From: Buttiauxella sp965119215
GTDB lineage: Bacteria; Pseudomonadota; Gammaproteobacteria; Enterobacterales; Enterobacteriaceae
Assembly: GCA_965119215.1 (NCBI GenBank)
Contig: CBCPKK010000008.1
Coordinates: 62,001-126,000 of the forward strand
Length of the DNA: 64,000 nucleotides
Reading direction: 5' to 3'
The notes below the pieces were generated by a model. It did no database searches. It was not told the DNA's origin and saw only the letters and a program-made list of their open reading frames with translations. Below are positions 36,100 to 45,280 of the stretch, piece after piece. The first letter of the stretch is position 1. Every line of letters begins with the position of its first letter. The translations under genes and the position numbers were made by a program.

Positions 36100-36123
36100 A
36101 AAGGCCCTTCGTGGGCCTTTTTG
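36100..36123 (+). terminator. rho-independent terminator after trhC
   Basis: Stem AAGGCCC/GGGCCTT, loop TTCGT, then a T-run, 18 bp after the trhC stop. Confidence 0.85.
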
Positions 36124-36127
36124 CTAA

Positions 36128-36138
36128 AAAGTAACTTT
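36128..36138. repeat. dispersed palindrome AAAGTWACTTT, copy 11
   Basis: Exact copy with central A, intergenic, immediately after the trhC terminator. Confidence 0.8.
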
Positions 36139-36620
36139 TGGTTATGACATAAGATTTGACTACCACCCTTTCGGATAGGCAATTCCCTATTTGCTGCGGT
36201 ACACCGTTTGTTGATCGTTCCTCATTTTTTCCTCAGAGACATTTGCAACCACAAGCGTTCTCAGAGCCGACCTTGCGGTGCAGACTGAAAGTGTAGGTTC
36301 TATGGTACATGTTATTTTTAAGAACCATATGTAGGCTTGTTGTTGCGATAAAATAATATCAATTAAATTCAATTACTTGTGGTGTAAAAGTTTATTTGTA
36401 GCGTTTAAATAACATCGATATATAACTTTAAAATCACTTGTTACTTATATCAACCTTGCCTTGTTAGCTTACCGTTCCACATGGTTGAATTATTCAATAT
36501 GCGTGGAGATGGTGGTTCAATGAACTAACATTAGTTAGTTTTGTGTACCAATGACAATTAAATGATAGGTAGCAAACGAATGCGTTATTAATTGATTTAG
36601 GGGGGCTGGGGGAAGTAAAG
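36139..36620. other. AT-rich intergenic stretch with candidate operators
   Basis: No convincing gene. It holds AGAACCATATGT at 36321-36332, the same 12-mer as at 42504-42515 upstream of the ParM gene. It also has an inverted GGTTC...GAACC arrangement around 36295-36330 and a GTTAGTT/AACTAAC palindromic region near 36525-36545. These suggest binding sites of a regulator shared by both loci. Confidence 0.35.
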
Positions 36621-36625
36621 AGTAG

Positions 36626-36656
36626 AAAAACTGCACCATGCTAAAGTGCAGCTTTT
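36626..36656 (-). terminator. rho-independent terminator after parB
   Basis: On the minus strand, CTGCAC, loop, GTGCAG and TTTTT, just past the ParB stop. Confidence 0.8.
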
Positions 36657-36674
36657 GCCTTAGGAAGTTAAATA

Positions 36675-37676
36675 TTAGTCATTTTTTAACTTATCAGCGA
36701 TGAATGCTTCAATCTCTTTTATCAGGTCATTACTCATTCGGTTAAATTCGAATTTTACTTTTCGGCCAGATGCACTTTTACTGATTCGAGCATACTTGTC
36801 TTTATTTTCGAATGTCACCAGTTCGCGAGTCTCCCAGCCTTTCTTGGGACGATTCTCATCGAGCTGCTCCACTGCCTTGATGATTGATTTGAGAACCTTT
36901 TTCTGCGTATCTGCAATATCATCAGTCGGTAAATCATTAGTCTCAGATTTTACCTGCTCAACGACATCATCCAGAGAAAATAAGTTTCTCTCCACATATT
37001 TCTGGGAGCGCGCAAGCTGGTTATAGAACGCATTAGGGATGGCCTCATAGTCAGGGAACAGCGTTATCAACGAATCAGAAATCTGTGCTGCCTGAATTCG
37101 CTTAGACACAGAGACATGGCTGGTCCCGAGGTAATTAGCCAGTTCTTCATTTTTAGTGAAATTCATCTCTTTCATCTTTTGAATGTACTGTAAACCAATC
37201 TCGCGATACGAGAAGCGCCGTGAGGTTTGGGCAGCAGAAATGATCGATTGGATATCTTCGGGCGTTAGTTCATCCGGCAAGACCCAAAGTGGCAAATCCT
37301 TACTGGCCTTGATACAGCAAAAGCGCCTGCGGCTACCCTCAATCAAGAAATATTTACCAGCTCGCTTAACTGCCACACCCTCTGTATCAATCCCACGAGC
37401 TTCAATTTGAAGGAGGATATCTCTAACAGCATTAACGCTCAGTGCTTCCTGGTTACGAGGGTTCATTGGGTGAACAGCGGTTTGAGTCTGAACATCTGCT
37501 GCCGGGATAGTGATATGTTCCGCTTCCACTTTCCGATTGTTATGCAGGGTGAAAAGTTTCTTCACTCGAGTGGCAGTCTTCAGATTAGCTAAACCGGACT
37601 GGTGTACAACACCAGTCCGTTTCGGGCTGCTCAGATAGAGAGACTTATCATTACCAATTTCTTGTCCGTCACTCAT
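36675..37676 (-). CDS. parB: ParB partition protein
   Basis: A 333-residue protein. ParB N-domain box II occurs as FLIEGSRRRFCCI, preceded by a conserved acidic helix (VRDILLQIEARGIDTEG). The HTH region is FTKNEELANYLGTSHVSVSKRIQAAQ. A helical C-terminal domain ends IEAFIADKLKND. Its start overlaps the ParA stop by 4 bp (ATGA), so the pair is one operon. The box II is of the usual type, unlike the GHCR version in the two other ParB-like proteins of this window. It would bind the 43-bp repeat array at 39189. Confidence 0.85.
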   Translation of the reverse strand: MSDGQEIGNDKSLYLSSPKRTGVVHQSGLANLKTATRVKKLFTLHNNRKVEAEHITIPAADVQTQTAVHPMNPRNQEALSVNAVRDILLQIEARGIDTEGVAVKRAGKYFLIEGSRRRFCCIKASKDLPLWVLPDELTPEDIQSIISAAQTSRRFSYREIGLQYIQKMKEMNFTKNEELANYLGTSHVSVSKRIQAAQISDSLITLFPDYEAIPNAFYNQLARSQKYVERNLFSLDDVVEQVKSETNDLPTDDIADTQKKVLKSIIKAVEQLDENRPKKGWETRELVTFENKDKYARISKSASGRKVKFEFNRMSNDLIKEIEAFIADKLKND

Positions 37677-38926
37677 TTCTCAACTCCTTCCTTAACTGAA
37701 AAGCTTTTAATTTCGTTAATAAATTGCTGATAGACAGCCATAACAGATTGCTCTGCGATATCCAGTTGTTTAGGTGCGCAAAGCTCTTCAGACTTCTTGA
37801 TATCTAAAACAGTACGCCCTTTTGAGGCAGCAGCTTTGAATGCTTCGGAATTTTTAATATTTGTCGTTAAGAACAAATCTTGTACGGTCCGAACAAGTTT
37901 ATCCAGAACTATCCGTTCGTACGGACTTTTGTCATCAACGTTAACGGCCAGCACTTTGAACCATTTAATGTTCTCCCCTTTGTTTGGGGATTGCTTGAAA
38001 CGTTCGCTCAGGGTAATCATAAAGTCGGTTGTCGACGCATAATCATATTCACGAGGGGAAACAGCAACGAGAATGCCGTCAGCACCCTCATCTGCTGCCC
38101 AGATTAGTGGGGAATCTTCTGGTGGCGTGTCGATAATGATGAGGTCATATTTCGTCTTCAGAACAGGCAGAATTACATTACGGAAGCGAAGCAGAAGTTC
38201 CGTTCGGTCTTCTTTAGCCATTTGCCAGTATCTATCCTTAAATCGAGCGTCAGTAGGAAATGCTGTTATGACATCCAGATTCGGAAGGTGGGTAGAAAAA
38301 GGCATGTTATTGATAATTTCTGCCTCGGTGAAACCGAGGTCCAGATACTTTTTGTAATCGGAGTTATCTTCATAGATCCCCAAAATGGCATCCACAGCTG
38401 TGAGGAATACATCATCCTCTTGGACACTGCGGATCATACTGCTACCTATCGAACCCTGTGGGTCCCACTCTATAACTAATACCTTTGCATTAAGGTTTAG
38501 GTCTAACGCAGCCGCTGTAGCAATAGAGATTGATGTCGTGCTTTTTCCCGTGCCACCTTTATAGTTCTGCGTGATGATAACGCGACTATGATAGCTGTCT
38601 CGGTAAGCCGGATAACCGAGGTGGTCCATAATGTTTTGGACATCAAAGCGTGTATATAGATGGTTTTTGTTTTGGAAAATAGGCGCACCGATAACCTTGG
38701 CCTCTTCCATATCAGCAATCATTTTGCCAAACGTATTACGCGATTTTCTAAAAAAGTCAGCAAGGCTTTTTTTGTTGAGGCAGTGGTTATAAATAAGACG
38801 GTCTACACCATCAATACTGTCATCAGAAACAGAAATTCTTGAAGACAATGCCAGCGACTCTTTAAGCGAGATCTGCTCGCTCTTCATGCGTTGACCGACT
38901 AGAGCTATTTTTTCTAATAAATTCAT
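37673..38926 (-). CDS. parA: ParA partition ATPase (N-terminal HTH type)
   Basis: A 417-residue ParA/MinD-family ATPase. The first 110 residues form an extension with a putative winged HTH (SLADFFRKSRNTFGKMIADMEEAKV), as in type Ia ParA such as P1 and F SopA, which also repress their own operon. The deviant Walker A motif NYKGGTGKST spans residues 121-130, motif A' LVIEWDPQGS follows, and the Walker B-like YDLIIIDTPPE lies near residue 250. It drives segregation with ParB and the upstream array. The direction of transcription is away from that array. Confidence 0.9.
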   Translation of the reverse strand: MNLLEKIALVGQRMKSEQISLKESLALSSRISVSDDSIDGVDRLIYNHCLNKKSLADFFRKSRNTFGKMIADMEEAKVIGAPIFQNKNHLYTRFDVQNIMDHLGYPAYRDSYHSRVIITQNYKGGTGKSTTSISIATAAALDLNLNAKVLVIEWDPQGSIGSSMIRSVQEDDVFLTAVDAILGIYEDNSDYKKYLDLGFTEAEIINNMPFSTHLPNLDVITAFPTDARFKDRYWQMAKEDRTELLLRFRNVILPVLKTKYDLIIIDTPPEDSPLIWAADEGADGILVAVSPREYDYASTTDFMITLSERFKQSPNKGENIKWFKVLAVNVDDKSPYERIVLDKLVRTVQDLFLTTNIKNSEAFKAAASKGRTVLDIKKSEELCAPKQLDIAEQSVMAVYQQFINEIKSFSVKEGVEK

Positions 38927-39188
38927 TCTATAACCACTCTGTTAATCATTGAAATATCAATTGAGCGTATAAGTGTGCAAACTACCAATGATGCGCTCAA
39001 TTCACGGTTTATACGTTCAATTCTATCTGTAAGTGTCAATTATTGCCAATCCCAGTTCATTTTTTGAGACGTTTTCGTCATTATCATTAGAGTTTCAGAC
39101 AAAAGTTTCGATAATTTTCATATCTGTCGACCAATTGGTGAGTAATCAAAGGTCGTTAACATGGCGTCGTTGGCTATTTAGGAAACCT

Positions 39189-39602
39189 GGTGCTGGCGAT
39201 TAAGGGGGTTAAACGTCAAAGTCGATACCCTGGTGCTGACGATTAAGGGGGTTAAACGGCAAAGCCTATACCCTGGTGCTGGCGATTAAGGGGGTTAAAC
39301 GGCTAAGCCTATACACAGGTGCTGGCGATTAAGGGGGTAAACGGCGAAACCTATACTCAGGTGCTGGCGATTAAGGGGGTTAAACGGCAAAGCCTATACC
39401 CTGGTGCTGGCGATTAAGGGGGTTAAACGGCAAAGCCTATACCCTGGTGCTGGCGATTAAGGGGGTTAAACGGCAAAGCTTATACCCAGGCGCTGGCGAT
39501 TAAGGGGGTTAAACGACGAAGCGTATATTCAGGTGCTGGCGATTAAGGGGGTTAAACGGCGAAGCGTATATTCAGGTGCTGGCGATTAAGGGGGTTAAAC
39601 GA
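39189..39602. repeat. centromere-like array, 10 units of 43 bp
   Basis: Ten tandem units starting at about 39189, 39232, 39275, 39318, 39360, 39403, 39446, 39489, 39532 and 39575 (the last is partial). The conserved core is GGTGCTGGCGATTAAGG, then GGGTTAAACG. The spacers are nearly constant, so this is not a CRISPR. It lies about 260 bp upstream of ParA, as expected for a partition centromere or an incompatibility locus. Confidence 0.85.
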
Positions 39603-39712
39603 GATTGCTCATCACGTTAATACCTCAGATATATAAGAAGTCGTATGAAGAATCAGGCATCCCTTCCCTGCCCGGTTTAGAACAAAAGGGAGGGAAGGGG
39701 TTAGCGTAGTCT

Positions 39713-40099
39713 TCAGTTAGAAACCTTTGCTGGTTCCGACATAAATGGTCTCATGTCAATAAAGACTGAAGAAGAGTTGGAATCGTTCTTAACGTTGAGT
39801 GGTGCCTTACCAGGTAAAGACATTGTCGCTACATCAGGTCCACTAATCGCATAGCCGTTTTCGGCTGACGGCATAACAGTGAATATCTTAATGGCAACAT
39901 TTTCATGCCGATAGTAAGAGAGGCCGAATGTTGAGCCTGCTTCTGTATTGTTAACCTCTACCGAAACAGGAGTCGTGCCAATCAATTCATTCGTCATGAT
40001 GTTCTTTACAGTTGCACCTTCAGGTACAGTTAAAATCTTATATTGATATGCTTGCGCCCATCCGCAGAAGAAAATCATTACTAAGAAGATATTTTTCAT
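39713..40099 (-). CDS. exported PEGA-like protein
   Basis: 128 residues. The signal peptide (MKNIFLVMIFFCGWAQA) is followed by YKILTVPEGATVKNIMTNELIGTTPVSVEV, a pattern like the PEGA surface domain. The rest is beta-rich. Its start overlaps the stop of the lipoprotein gene at 40096, so it is the last of a four-gene operon. Function unknown, probably periplasmic or surface-located. Confidence 0.55.
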   Translation of the reverse strand: MKNIFLVMIFFCGWAQAYQYKILTVPEGATVKNIMTNELIGTTPVSVEVNNTEAGSTFGLSYYRHENVAIKIFTVMPSAENGYAISGPDVATMSLPGKAPLNVKNDSNSSSVFIDMRPFMSEPAKVSN

Positions 40100-40617
40100 T
40101 GCAGTTCCGTCCTTTTGAAATTCAGAAACAGTTGATAACTAATGTGGCCCTGGCCTTTCGTATTTTTTGCCGGTGAGTAATAGTCGACGCTAAAGTAAGT
40201 CGGCAGGTACTCTGTACTGGTCTGTTTGGAGGAGACAGATTCGAAAGGCAATGTAATAAGCTTCATTTGGTCTTCGTTTGAAAAACACAGGCCAAGTAAT
40301 CCAAGAGTCGGCATTTTGAAAGTAGAAACATTTTCAGGTGCGACCGCAGTCTTTCCTCGTGAGACATAAGAACATCGGCTTCCGGCCAGATTTAAATTTT
40401 TAAATTGTATGAATTCTTTTGTTCCATTTTGAACAATTAGCCAAAGGTCTGTGCCTGAGCTTTCTATTGAAAAAGTAACTTTGTCAGTAGGATTGGCCTG
40501 AGTACGACTTAACAACACGACATCAAACCCAACGCCAGGTACTGAGGAAATCTTTGAATCAATGGAAGCACATCCGCTAAGTAAAGTGAGAAGTGGAAGG
40601 GATAACAGCCATTTCAT
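40096..40617 (-). CDS. putative lipoprotein, 173 aa
   Basis: The signal MKWLLSLPLLTLLSGC gives lipidation at C16 (followed by ASIDSK). The mature part is beta-rich with two further cysteines (GSRCSY, LGLCFS). It is coupled at both ends with neighbouring genes by 4-bp overlaps. It may form an envelope complex with the two exported partners. A dispersed palindrome lies within it. No family is recognised. Confidence 0.55.
   Translation of the reverse strand: MKWLLSLPLLTLLSGCASIDSKISSVPGVGFDVVLLSRTQANPTDKVTFSIESSGTDLWLIVQNGTKEFIQFKNLNLAGSRCSYVSRGKTAVAPENVSTFKMPTLGLLGLCFSNEDQMKLITLPFESVSSKQTSTEYLPTYFSVDYYSPAKNTKGQGHISYQLFLNFKRTELQ
40472..40482. repeat. dispersed palindrome AAAGTWACTTT, copy 12
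   Basis: Exact copy with central A, inside the minus-strand lipoprotein gene and read there as K-V-T-F. Confidence 0.8.
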
Positions 40618-41420
40618 TTGCTTGTCCTTAATTTTGTTTTCTGCATAGTCACAAACTTAAGGGCTTCTCCTTTCGCAACTGTTGCGTTCTTCGTCCAATA
40701 ACCAGTCCCGCCAATAAACCTGTTTCTCTTTGGAATGAATACGAACTCCGAAAACTCCACATTGTGAGTTTTGGGTTTCGTAGCGATTGTGTAGGCCTGG
40801 TTACTGCTGAGCTGACGATTTTTTTCCGTAACTGTAATTAATTTTGAATCATCAGTAACGACAGGGATTTTGAGCGACTCAATGCCTAACTGAGAATCGG
40901 TCAATTCATTCTTTTCATCACTAACAGATACCAGTGAGAATTTGTCAGATTTATCCGGACCAAAAAGGGAAACGACACTTTTAGATTTACCATTGATTGA
41001 TACAATGGCCTGGATAGGTGTTTCAACGTAATCATTGATCAAGCTGAGAGTGAGTGAAGTATTAGGTTCTAACCATATGACTTCTTTACCAGCCTCATCT
41101 GCACTTACGGTTAACGGGTGACCCAGAGAAATCTTGTTTTTGGCAAGAACCTTGTACTCGATGTAAGGTATGACGAGATATGCCGATTTAGTTTGAGATT
41201 GGTTTGTAATTTCAAAATAATTGCGCTTAGACGCACTAGTAATCAATATGGGACGCTTCATTCCGTTTACCAGCAGTTCACTACCGGAATAGCTAATCTT
41301 TATGTTTTGGACGGATTCATTTTCTGGTGCTGGGATATCAGAATCTGACCTGGCCGAAGAACAAACCGATAAAAGCATTGAGCTGAGGAAGACTGCTACT
41401 AATTTTTTGGTTGTACTCAT
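40614..41420 (-). CDS. exported protein with PapD-chaperone-like features
   Basis: 268 residues with signal peptide VAVFLSSMLLSVCSSARS. The stretch RNYFEITNQSQTKSAYLVIPYIEYK resembles the first strands of the pilus chaperone N-domain (hydrophobic strand, N-x-S, then alternating hydrophobics). Two strand-rich regions follow. No usher or pilin is adjacent, so a classical fimbrial chaperone role is doubtful. It may chaperone an envelope protein of this operon. The similarity is weak. Confidence 0.45.
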   Translation of the reverse strand: MSTTKKLVAVFLSSMLLSVCSSARSDSDIPAPENESVQNIKISYSGSELLVNGMKRPILITSASKRNYFEITNQSQTKSAYLVIPYIEYKVLAKNKISLGHPLTVSADEAGKEVIWLEPNTSLTLSLINDYVETPIQAIVSINGKSKSVVSLFGPDKSDKFSLVSVSDEKNELTDSQLGIESLKIPVVTDDSKLITVTEKNRQLSSNQAYTIATKPKTHNVEFSEFVFIPKRNRFIGGTGYWTKNATVAKGEALKFVTMQKTKLRTSK

Positions 41421-42331
41421 GGTTCGGTTCCTCCAATAAAATTGTCGTGTGAATGAATATCTAAATGGTTTGATTGAATGCTCAATACATCAGATTTATT
41501 TAAACAGACCTGATGGACTAAGAAACTTGGGTTAGAGCCATTGATAAATTCGAGCATAGAGATAGGACATCTACGTCTAACCACTTTGGATAACTCTCGA
41601 TCTGGTCCAATGTGGATAGTGTTGCCGAGTAGAACCGGCATGCCATTAAGCGGGAGACCATGTGCCGCTCGGATGCTACTAACAGAATTCCTCCCAAGTA
41701 CTAGAAAATTGACGCCTTTGATATGAGTAGGGGTTAATGCATGCTCCTTGCCAAACATAATCTGCCCGATATAACTACTCACTGTTGAAGACTTGAATCC
41801 ATGCAGGGCCTTTAAAGTGTCCGGGAAACTATCTCTGATAGATGCGTAATCGGAAGAGCAGATCCCAATACGAATTCCGCCCTGAAGCTCGACTGAGTAA
41901 ATCAGAGGGAGCTGCTCCGTCATTAATGCTCGTATTTGATCTTCAAGATGATAACGGTTGATATCTTTGTGCCAGGAGCCGCCATTGGCACTCCATTTTT
42001 CTAATTCTGAAGTCCCGGGATAAAACTGGCGGTATTCAGGATCGAGGGGAAGTAATTTTTTTAAATTGTATTCCCCGAATCCGGTGACTGAATAAAATGA
42101 AACCTTCCTGCCTTCGAACCTCTTTGTATTAATTGCTCTTAACAGCTGATATCCCTCAGGGCCATTATCAAACAAGTTGCCTGCACCGATGATTACAACA
42201 TCATCATCAAAATCAGTGACCGAGTGAATGAGATGACACAGGAACGAATAATTCCCGCATACATCAGAAATAAAAAAAATACGTCCACTGTAGTTGGTCA
42301 GATCTAATATCTGAGCATCATTTGCAGCCAT
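41417..42331 (-). CDS. calcineurin-like metallophosphatase fold, metal site degenerate
   Basis: 304 residues; first gene of a four-gene operon ending at 39713. The N-terminus has the order of a calcineurin-type phosphatase: FFISD23VC25GNYSFL, then VVIIGAGNLFDNGPEGYQLL, then VTGFGEYNL. But D-x-H is D-x-C, GDxxDRG reads GNLFDNG, and GNHE reads GFGE. Most metal ligands are therefore lost. It is probably a pseudoenzyme that binds or senses a ligand or partner. No signal peptide is present, although the other three products are exported. Confidence 0.55.
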   Translation of the reverse strand: MAANDAQILDLTNYSGRIFFISDVCGNYSFLCHLIHSVTDFDDDVVIIGAGNLFDNGPEGYQLLRAINTKRFEGRKVSFYSVTGFGEYNLKKLLPLDPEYRQFYPGTSELEKWSANGGSWHKDINRYHLEDQIRALMTEQLPLIYSVELQGGIRIGICSSDYASIRDSFPDTLKALHGFKSSTVSSYIGQIMFGKEHALTPTHIKGVNFLVLGRNSVSSIRAAHGLPLNGMPVLLGNTIHIGPDRELSKVVRRRCPISMLEFINGSNPSFLVHQVCLNKSDVLSIQSNHLDIHSHDNFIGGTEP

Positions 42332-42468
42332 GTAAACCCCTAGTAGTTGAGGTCCAATAATAACTTACGGATTCATGTTATTCGGTTGGTTAGGAGCGAA
42401 ATTCGGCATGTTAAGCATCGTGAAATTCTGAACACTACTTTGCTAAAGTTGGGAGTGCTTATTACATG

Positions 42469-42571
42469 GTGTTAGTTGAGCGAACCAAATGGCAGAGACT
42501 TGCAGAACCATATGTTAGTTTAAGGAACCAAATGTGCTGTGTGAATTGGTTGTGTTAGTTTACGGGTACAG
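42469..42571. repeat. candidate parC/operator repeats upstream of parM
   Basis: Three copies of TGTTAGTTKA-type sequence (GTTAGTT at 42471, 42514, 42554), two followed by GAACCAAATG, with period 40-43 bp. A third GAACC-type element, AGAACCATATGT at 42504-42515, recurs at 36321. This is a natural position for the ParR-binding centromere of a ParM/ParR system. The 390-bp gap 42332-42730 holds no gene. Confidence 0.5.
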
Positions 42572-42730
42572 GGTTTATAGTTTTGTGGGTTATAACTTAG
42601 GACGGGTTCTGTAATTTCATGTATTTAAACAATATTTAGTTGTTAAATCTGTTGTGTATTACTAACAGGTAACCTATCATCAATCTCAATATAGCGGTGA
42701 TCTTAATAACCAATTCCGAGGATGAGAGAT

Positions 42731-43768
42731 ATGTCAGAAGTACAAAACAAACAGCTGGAAGAAGTCCAAACTGGTGTGGATGGGAGTAACGTGCTGAAAA
42801 TTGTTATTGATGATGGTAGCAAAGCCGCAAAAGTAGTTTTCTTGGATGAGCGTGGCGAGCTGAAGACTCATCTTTCGGCTAATTCATTCGTTCCAAACTT
42901 CCGAGTAGCCCATACAGGCACCAATCCATACAACTACTTTGTTGACGAATATGAACGTTATTCTCATCACAAAGAAGCGACTGAAGCCTTGGAAACAACA
43001 GATGTGGCACATCAGTATGATGAAATCAGCCGACTGAATGTCCATCACGCGCTTCACTCATCAGGTATTGAACCTCAAGCTGTACACCTTCATGTAACAC
43101 TGCCGTTAAGCCAGTTCTATAATTCAATGGGTGAGCTAAATACTGAAAATATCCAGCGTAAAAAAGACAACTTATTGAAACCTGTAGGTCGCCATGTAAA
43201 TGGTCAAACAGTATCTTTTAATGTTGCAGGAATTTCCGTATTCCCTGAATCATTACCTGCGGTTTCCCAGGCTTCGGAACTATCTACTATTGAATCATAC
43301 GAAGTTAGCCTGGTATTGGATCTTGGTGGTACGACACTAGATGCCGCAAGTATCAGTGGTCAGCTGGAACAAATCTCAAAAGTTAAGGGTTTTGACCGAA
43401 TTGGTTGTTCTGTCGTTTATGATGAAATTAGACGTTACCTCCAGTCCGTTAACGTCAACGATAGTGATGCATATATTGATCATCTAATCGGAAATCGTAG
43501 TGATGCTAATGCATTAAAAATTACGGATAGTCTGCGGACTGAAACATTCGAAGCTGTGAATGCTGCGGTTAAGAAATTGCAGGATATGGTCGTTAAAGCA
43601 GTAAAGCAGATTGAAGAACGTCCACATTACATCTTTATTGTGGGGGGCGGTTCATTCTTGATTGCTGATGCAATTGAAGAGAACTATCCAAATGCGAAGG
43701 TAGTGGTGGTTAATAATCCACAGCTTGCACTTGCTACTTCAATCGCTGAATCAGTGCTTTTTAACTAG
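42731..43768 (+). CDS. parM: ParM (StbA)-like actin filament partition protein
   Basis: 345 residues from ATG 42731 (GAGG 9 bp upstream); ATG 42722 is too close to the ribosome site. Actin-fold landmarks are VLKIVIDDGSKAAKVVFLD (phosphate 1), LVLDLGGTTLDAASI (phosphate 2, about residue 200) and YIFIVGGGSFLIADAIEENYP (adenosine motif, C-terminal). ParM filaments push plasmid copies apart through ParR bound at a centromere. ParM/ParR beside ParA/ParB is known for IncHI plasmids. The gene is followed 13 bp later by the ParR-like gene. Confidence 0.8.
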   Translation: MSEVQNKQLEEVQTGVDGSNVLKIVIDDGSKAAKVVFLDERGELKTHLSANSFVPNFRVAHTGTNPYNYFVDEYERYSHHKEATEALETTDVAHQYDEISRLNVHHALHSSGIEPQAVHLHVTLPLSQFYNSMGELNTENIQRKKDNLLKPVGRHVNGQTVSFNVAGISVFPESLPAVSQASELSTIESYEVSLVLDLGGTTLDAASISGQLEQISKVKGFDRIGCSVVYDEIRRYLQSVNVNDSDAYIDHLIGNRSDANALKITDSLRTETFEAVNAAVKKLQDMVVKAVKQIEERPHYIFIVGGGSFLIADAIEENYPNAKVVVVNNPQLALATSIAESVLFN

Positions 43769-43781
43769 TAGCGGATAATTC

Positions 43782-44450
43782 ATGTCAAAAGACACCAACA
43801 GCGAAACTGGTGGCCTCAGAACCCAGGTTCATGCATTTTGGATTACAGAGAAGCAAAGTAAATTTGCGCATGACACAATGGTGGCCCTTAACGGGGCTCA
43901 CCGTGGGGAGAAAACCCAATTAATACGAGATGCATTAATCGCGGGATTGATTATTAACTCGCTTAACCCAAGATTAATGCACATGATTAATGCCCATGCA
44001 GACCAACTGACCTTAAGTCAATTAAGAGATTTCATCACTGGGCTAAGCGGGCCGGGTAATGCGTATGATCCGCATGCTTCACAAAATTCAGACCATCTGG
44101 TTAAAGAAATTGGAGCCCGGTTTGATAGTTCTGTAGAGAAGTTGATCCAAACACTCAAAGTGGAATTAGCGACTCATTCTGTTCCAATCTCAAAATCTGA
44201 AATTACAACTGATACTCTTTCAGAATCGTTGACAACTAAAACAGATAAACATTTATTAGAACCTACGGGAGGAGAGCATTCATCAGTGCCGCTGATGGAA
44301 AAAAAAGCTAATCTTGCAGTTTCAGATGAAATAGACGCAACGAGTCCATCTGGTCTAACCAATAAAAACTTGCAGGAAATTCCAGTAACTACTAGTAAAA
44401 ATCGTGGAAATCAGTCGGTAAAAAACAGAATCAAAACATTTGGTGCCTGA
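43782..44450 (+). CDS. parR: ParR-like centromere-binding partner
   Basis: 222 residues. The N-terminal region (QVHAFWITEKQSKFAHDTMVALNGAHRGEKTQLIRDALIAGLIINSLNP) has the small DNA-binding ribbon-helix-helix feel of ParR. The C-terminal half is long, hydrophilic and low-complexity, unusual for the short classical ParR. Assignment rests mainly on position after ParM and on shared downstream terminator. An alternative is an unrelated accessory protein. Confidence 0.6.
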   Translation: MSKDTNSETGGLRTQVHAFWITEKQSKFAHDTMVALNGAHRGEKTQLIRDALIAGLIINSLNPRLMHMINAHADQLTLSQLRDFITGLSGPGNAYDPHASQNSDHLVKEIGARFDSSVEKLIQTLKVELATHSVPISKSEITTDTLSESLTTKTDKHLLEPTGGEHSSVPLMEKKANLAVSDEIDATSPSGLTNKNLQEIPVTTSKNRGNQSVKNRIKTFGA

Positions 44451-44458
44451 CGCCTACT

Positions 44459-44490
44459 AAAAATGCCAGTTTACAAAACTGGCATTTTAA
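44459..44490. terminator. bidirectional rho-independent terminator after parR
   Basis: AAAATGCCAGT, short loop, ACTGGCATTTT, with A/T runs on both sides, 9 bp after the stop. The rest of the 44451-44827 gap holds AT-rich sequence with a TATTATAATA-like promoter region just before the next gene. Confidence 0.85.
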
Positions 44491-44827
44491 TTTAAATGAT
44501 AGCTAAATCATCAATGAAAACTTGAAAAATTAAGAGTAATCCTTAGTTATTAGTTAAGTAAGTTAATTGAATTTCATAGTAAAATGTCAGAGTATCCTTT
44601 GTACATTTCGGATTAACTGAGTAGAAAACCTATTGAAGCCAAGCAGTTATAAAACTCATACTTTAGTACCATACACAGTTGACGCAATTTTGCTTTAGAG
44701 TTGATAGATCTGGCTAAGATTAGTAATAAATCATAACCAGCTCTCCCTTGCTTGGTAGGTTTAAGACTTTTGTTTAATCACCTAACCGTTTGATTAAGCG
44801 AATAATATTATAATAAAGGTTATCCAT

Positions 44828-45280
44828 ATGTTGTCACGCAACTCCTTGATTCACGGTCTTCGTCGTAATGAGCTGATCGAGGTTTTAAATGCATCAGACT
44901 ATCCAATAGTTCATAAAGACAACTCGTTCACCCCTGAAGAATTGAAATGGGCACGACCAGTGCTTTTTGATATTGATGAATTGCATATTTCTATAGCCCC
45001 ACTTTCATCAGTTAAATACGATTGGGATATGGCTCCTGTTGATACAATACTGATAGAAGTTATTGTTCCGGCCCTTGATACTGATCTGGTCGAAGAAGAG
45101 GACAGTCTGCTCAGAGATTCTGGCGTTGGTTACATTCTCTATGAACCAGCTGGTGCATCTATACGCAGGACCGTTACTTTTGTTGGCGGAGTTACGCCGG
45201 ACAATATGCTTTACCAGCTTCATTTAATGTTACTGAGTGCTCTGCACTTACTTCATGAGGATGTGGGGGATGATTCGTAA
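44828..45280 (+). CDS. first gene of a three-gene operon, soluble, 150 aa
   Basis: A soluble acidic protein (NSLIHGLRRNELIEVLNASDYPIVHKDN, then PALDTDLVEEEDSLL). It overlaps the following gene by 11 bp. In IncHI1 plasmids a transfer-regulating operon htdA-htdF-htdK of three small genes lies in this part of the transfer region. The size and organisation here resemble what I recall of it, but I see no sequence motif to confirm this. Confidence 0.45.
   Translation: MLSRNSLIHGLRRNELIEVLNASDYPIVHKDNSFTPEELKWARPVLFDIDELHISIAPLSSVKYDWDMAPVDTILIEVIVPALDTDLVEEEDSLLRDSGVGYILYEPAGASIRRTVTFVGGVTPDNMLYQLHLMLLSALHLLHEDVGDDS

Noticed and set aside
39189..39602. Possible CRISPR array
   Set aside because: Spacers between the repeats are nearly identical, so these are tandem repeats and not repeat-spacer units. 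No Cas genes are visible.
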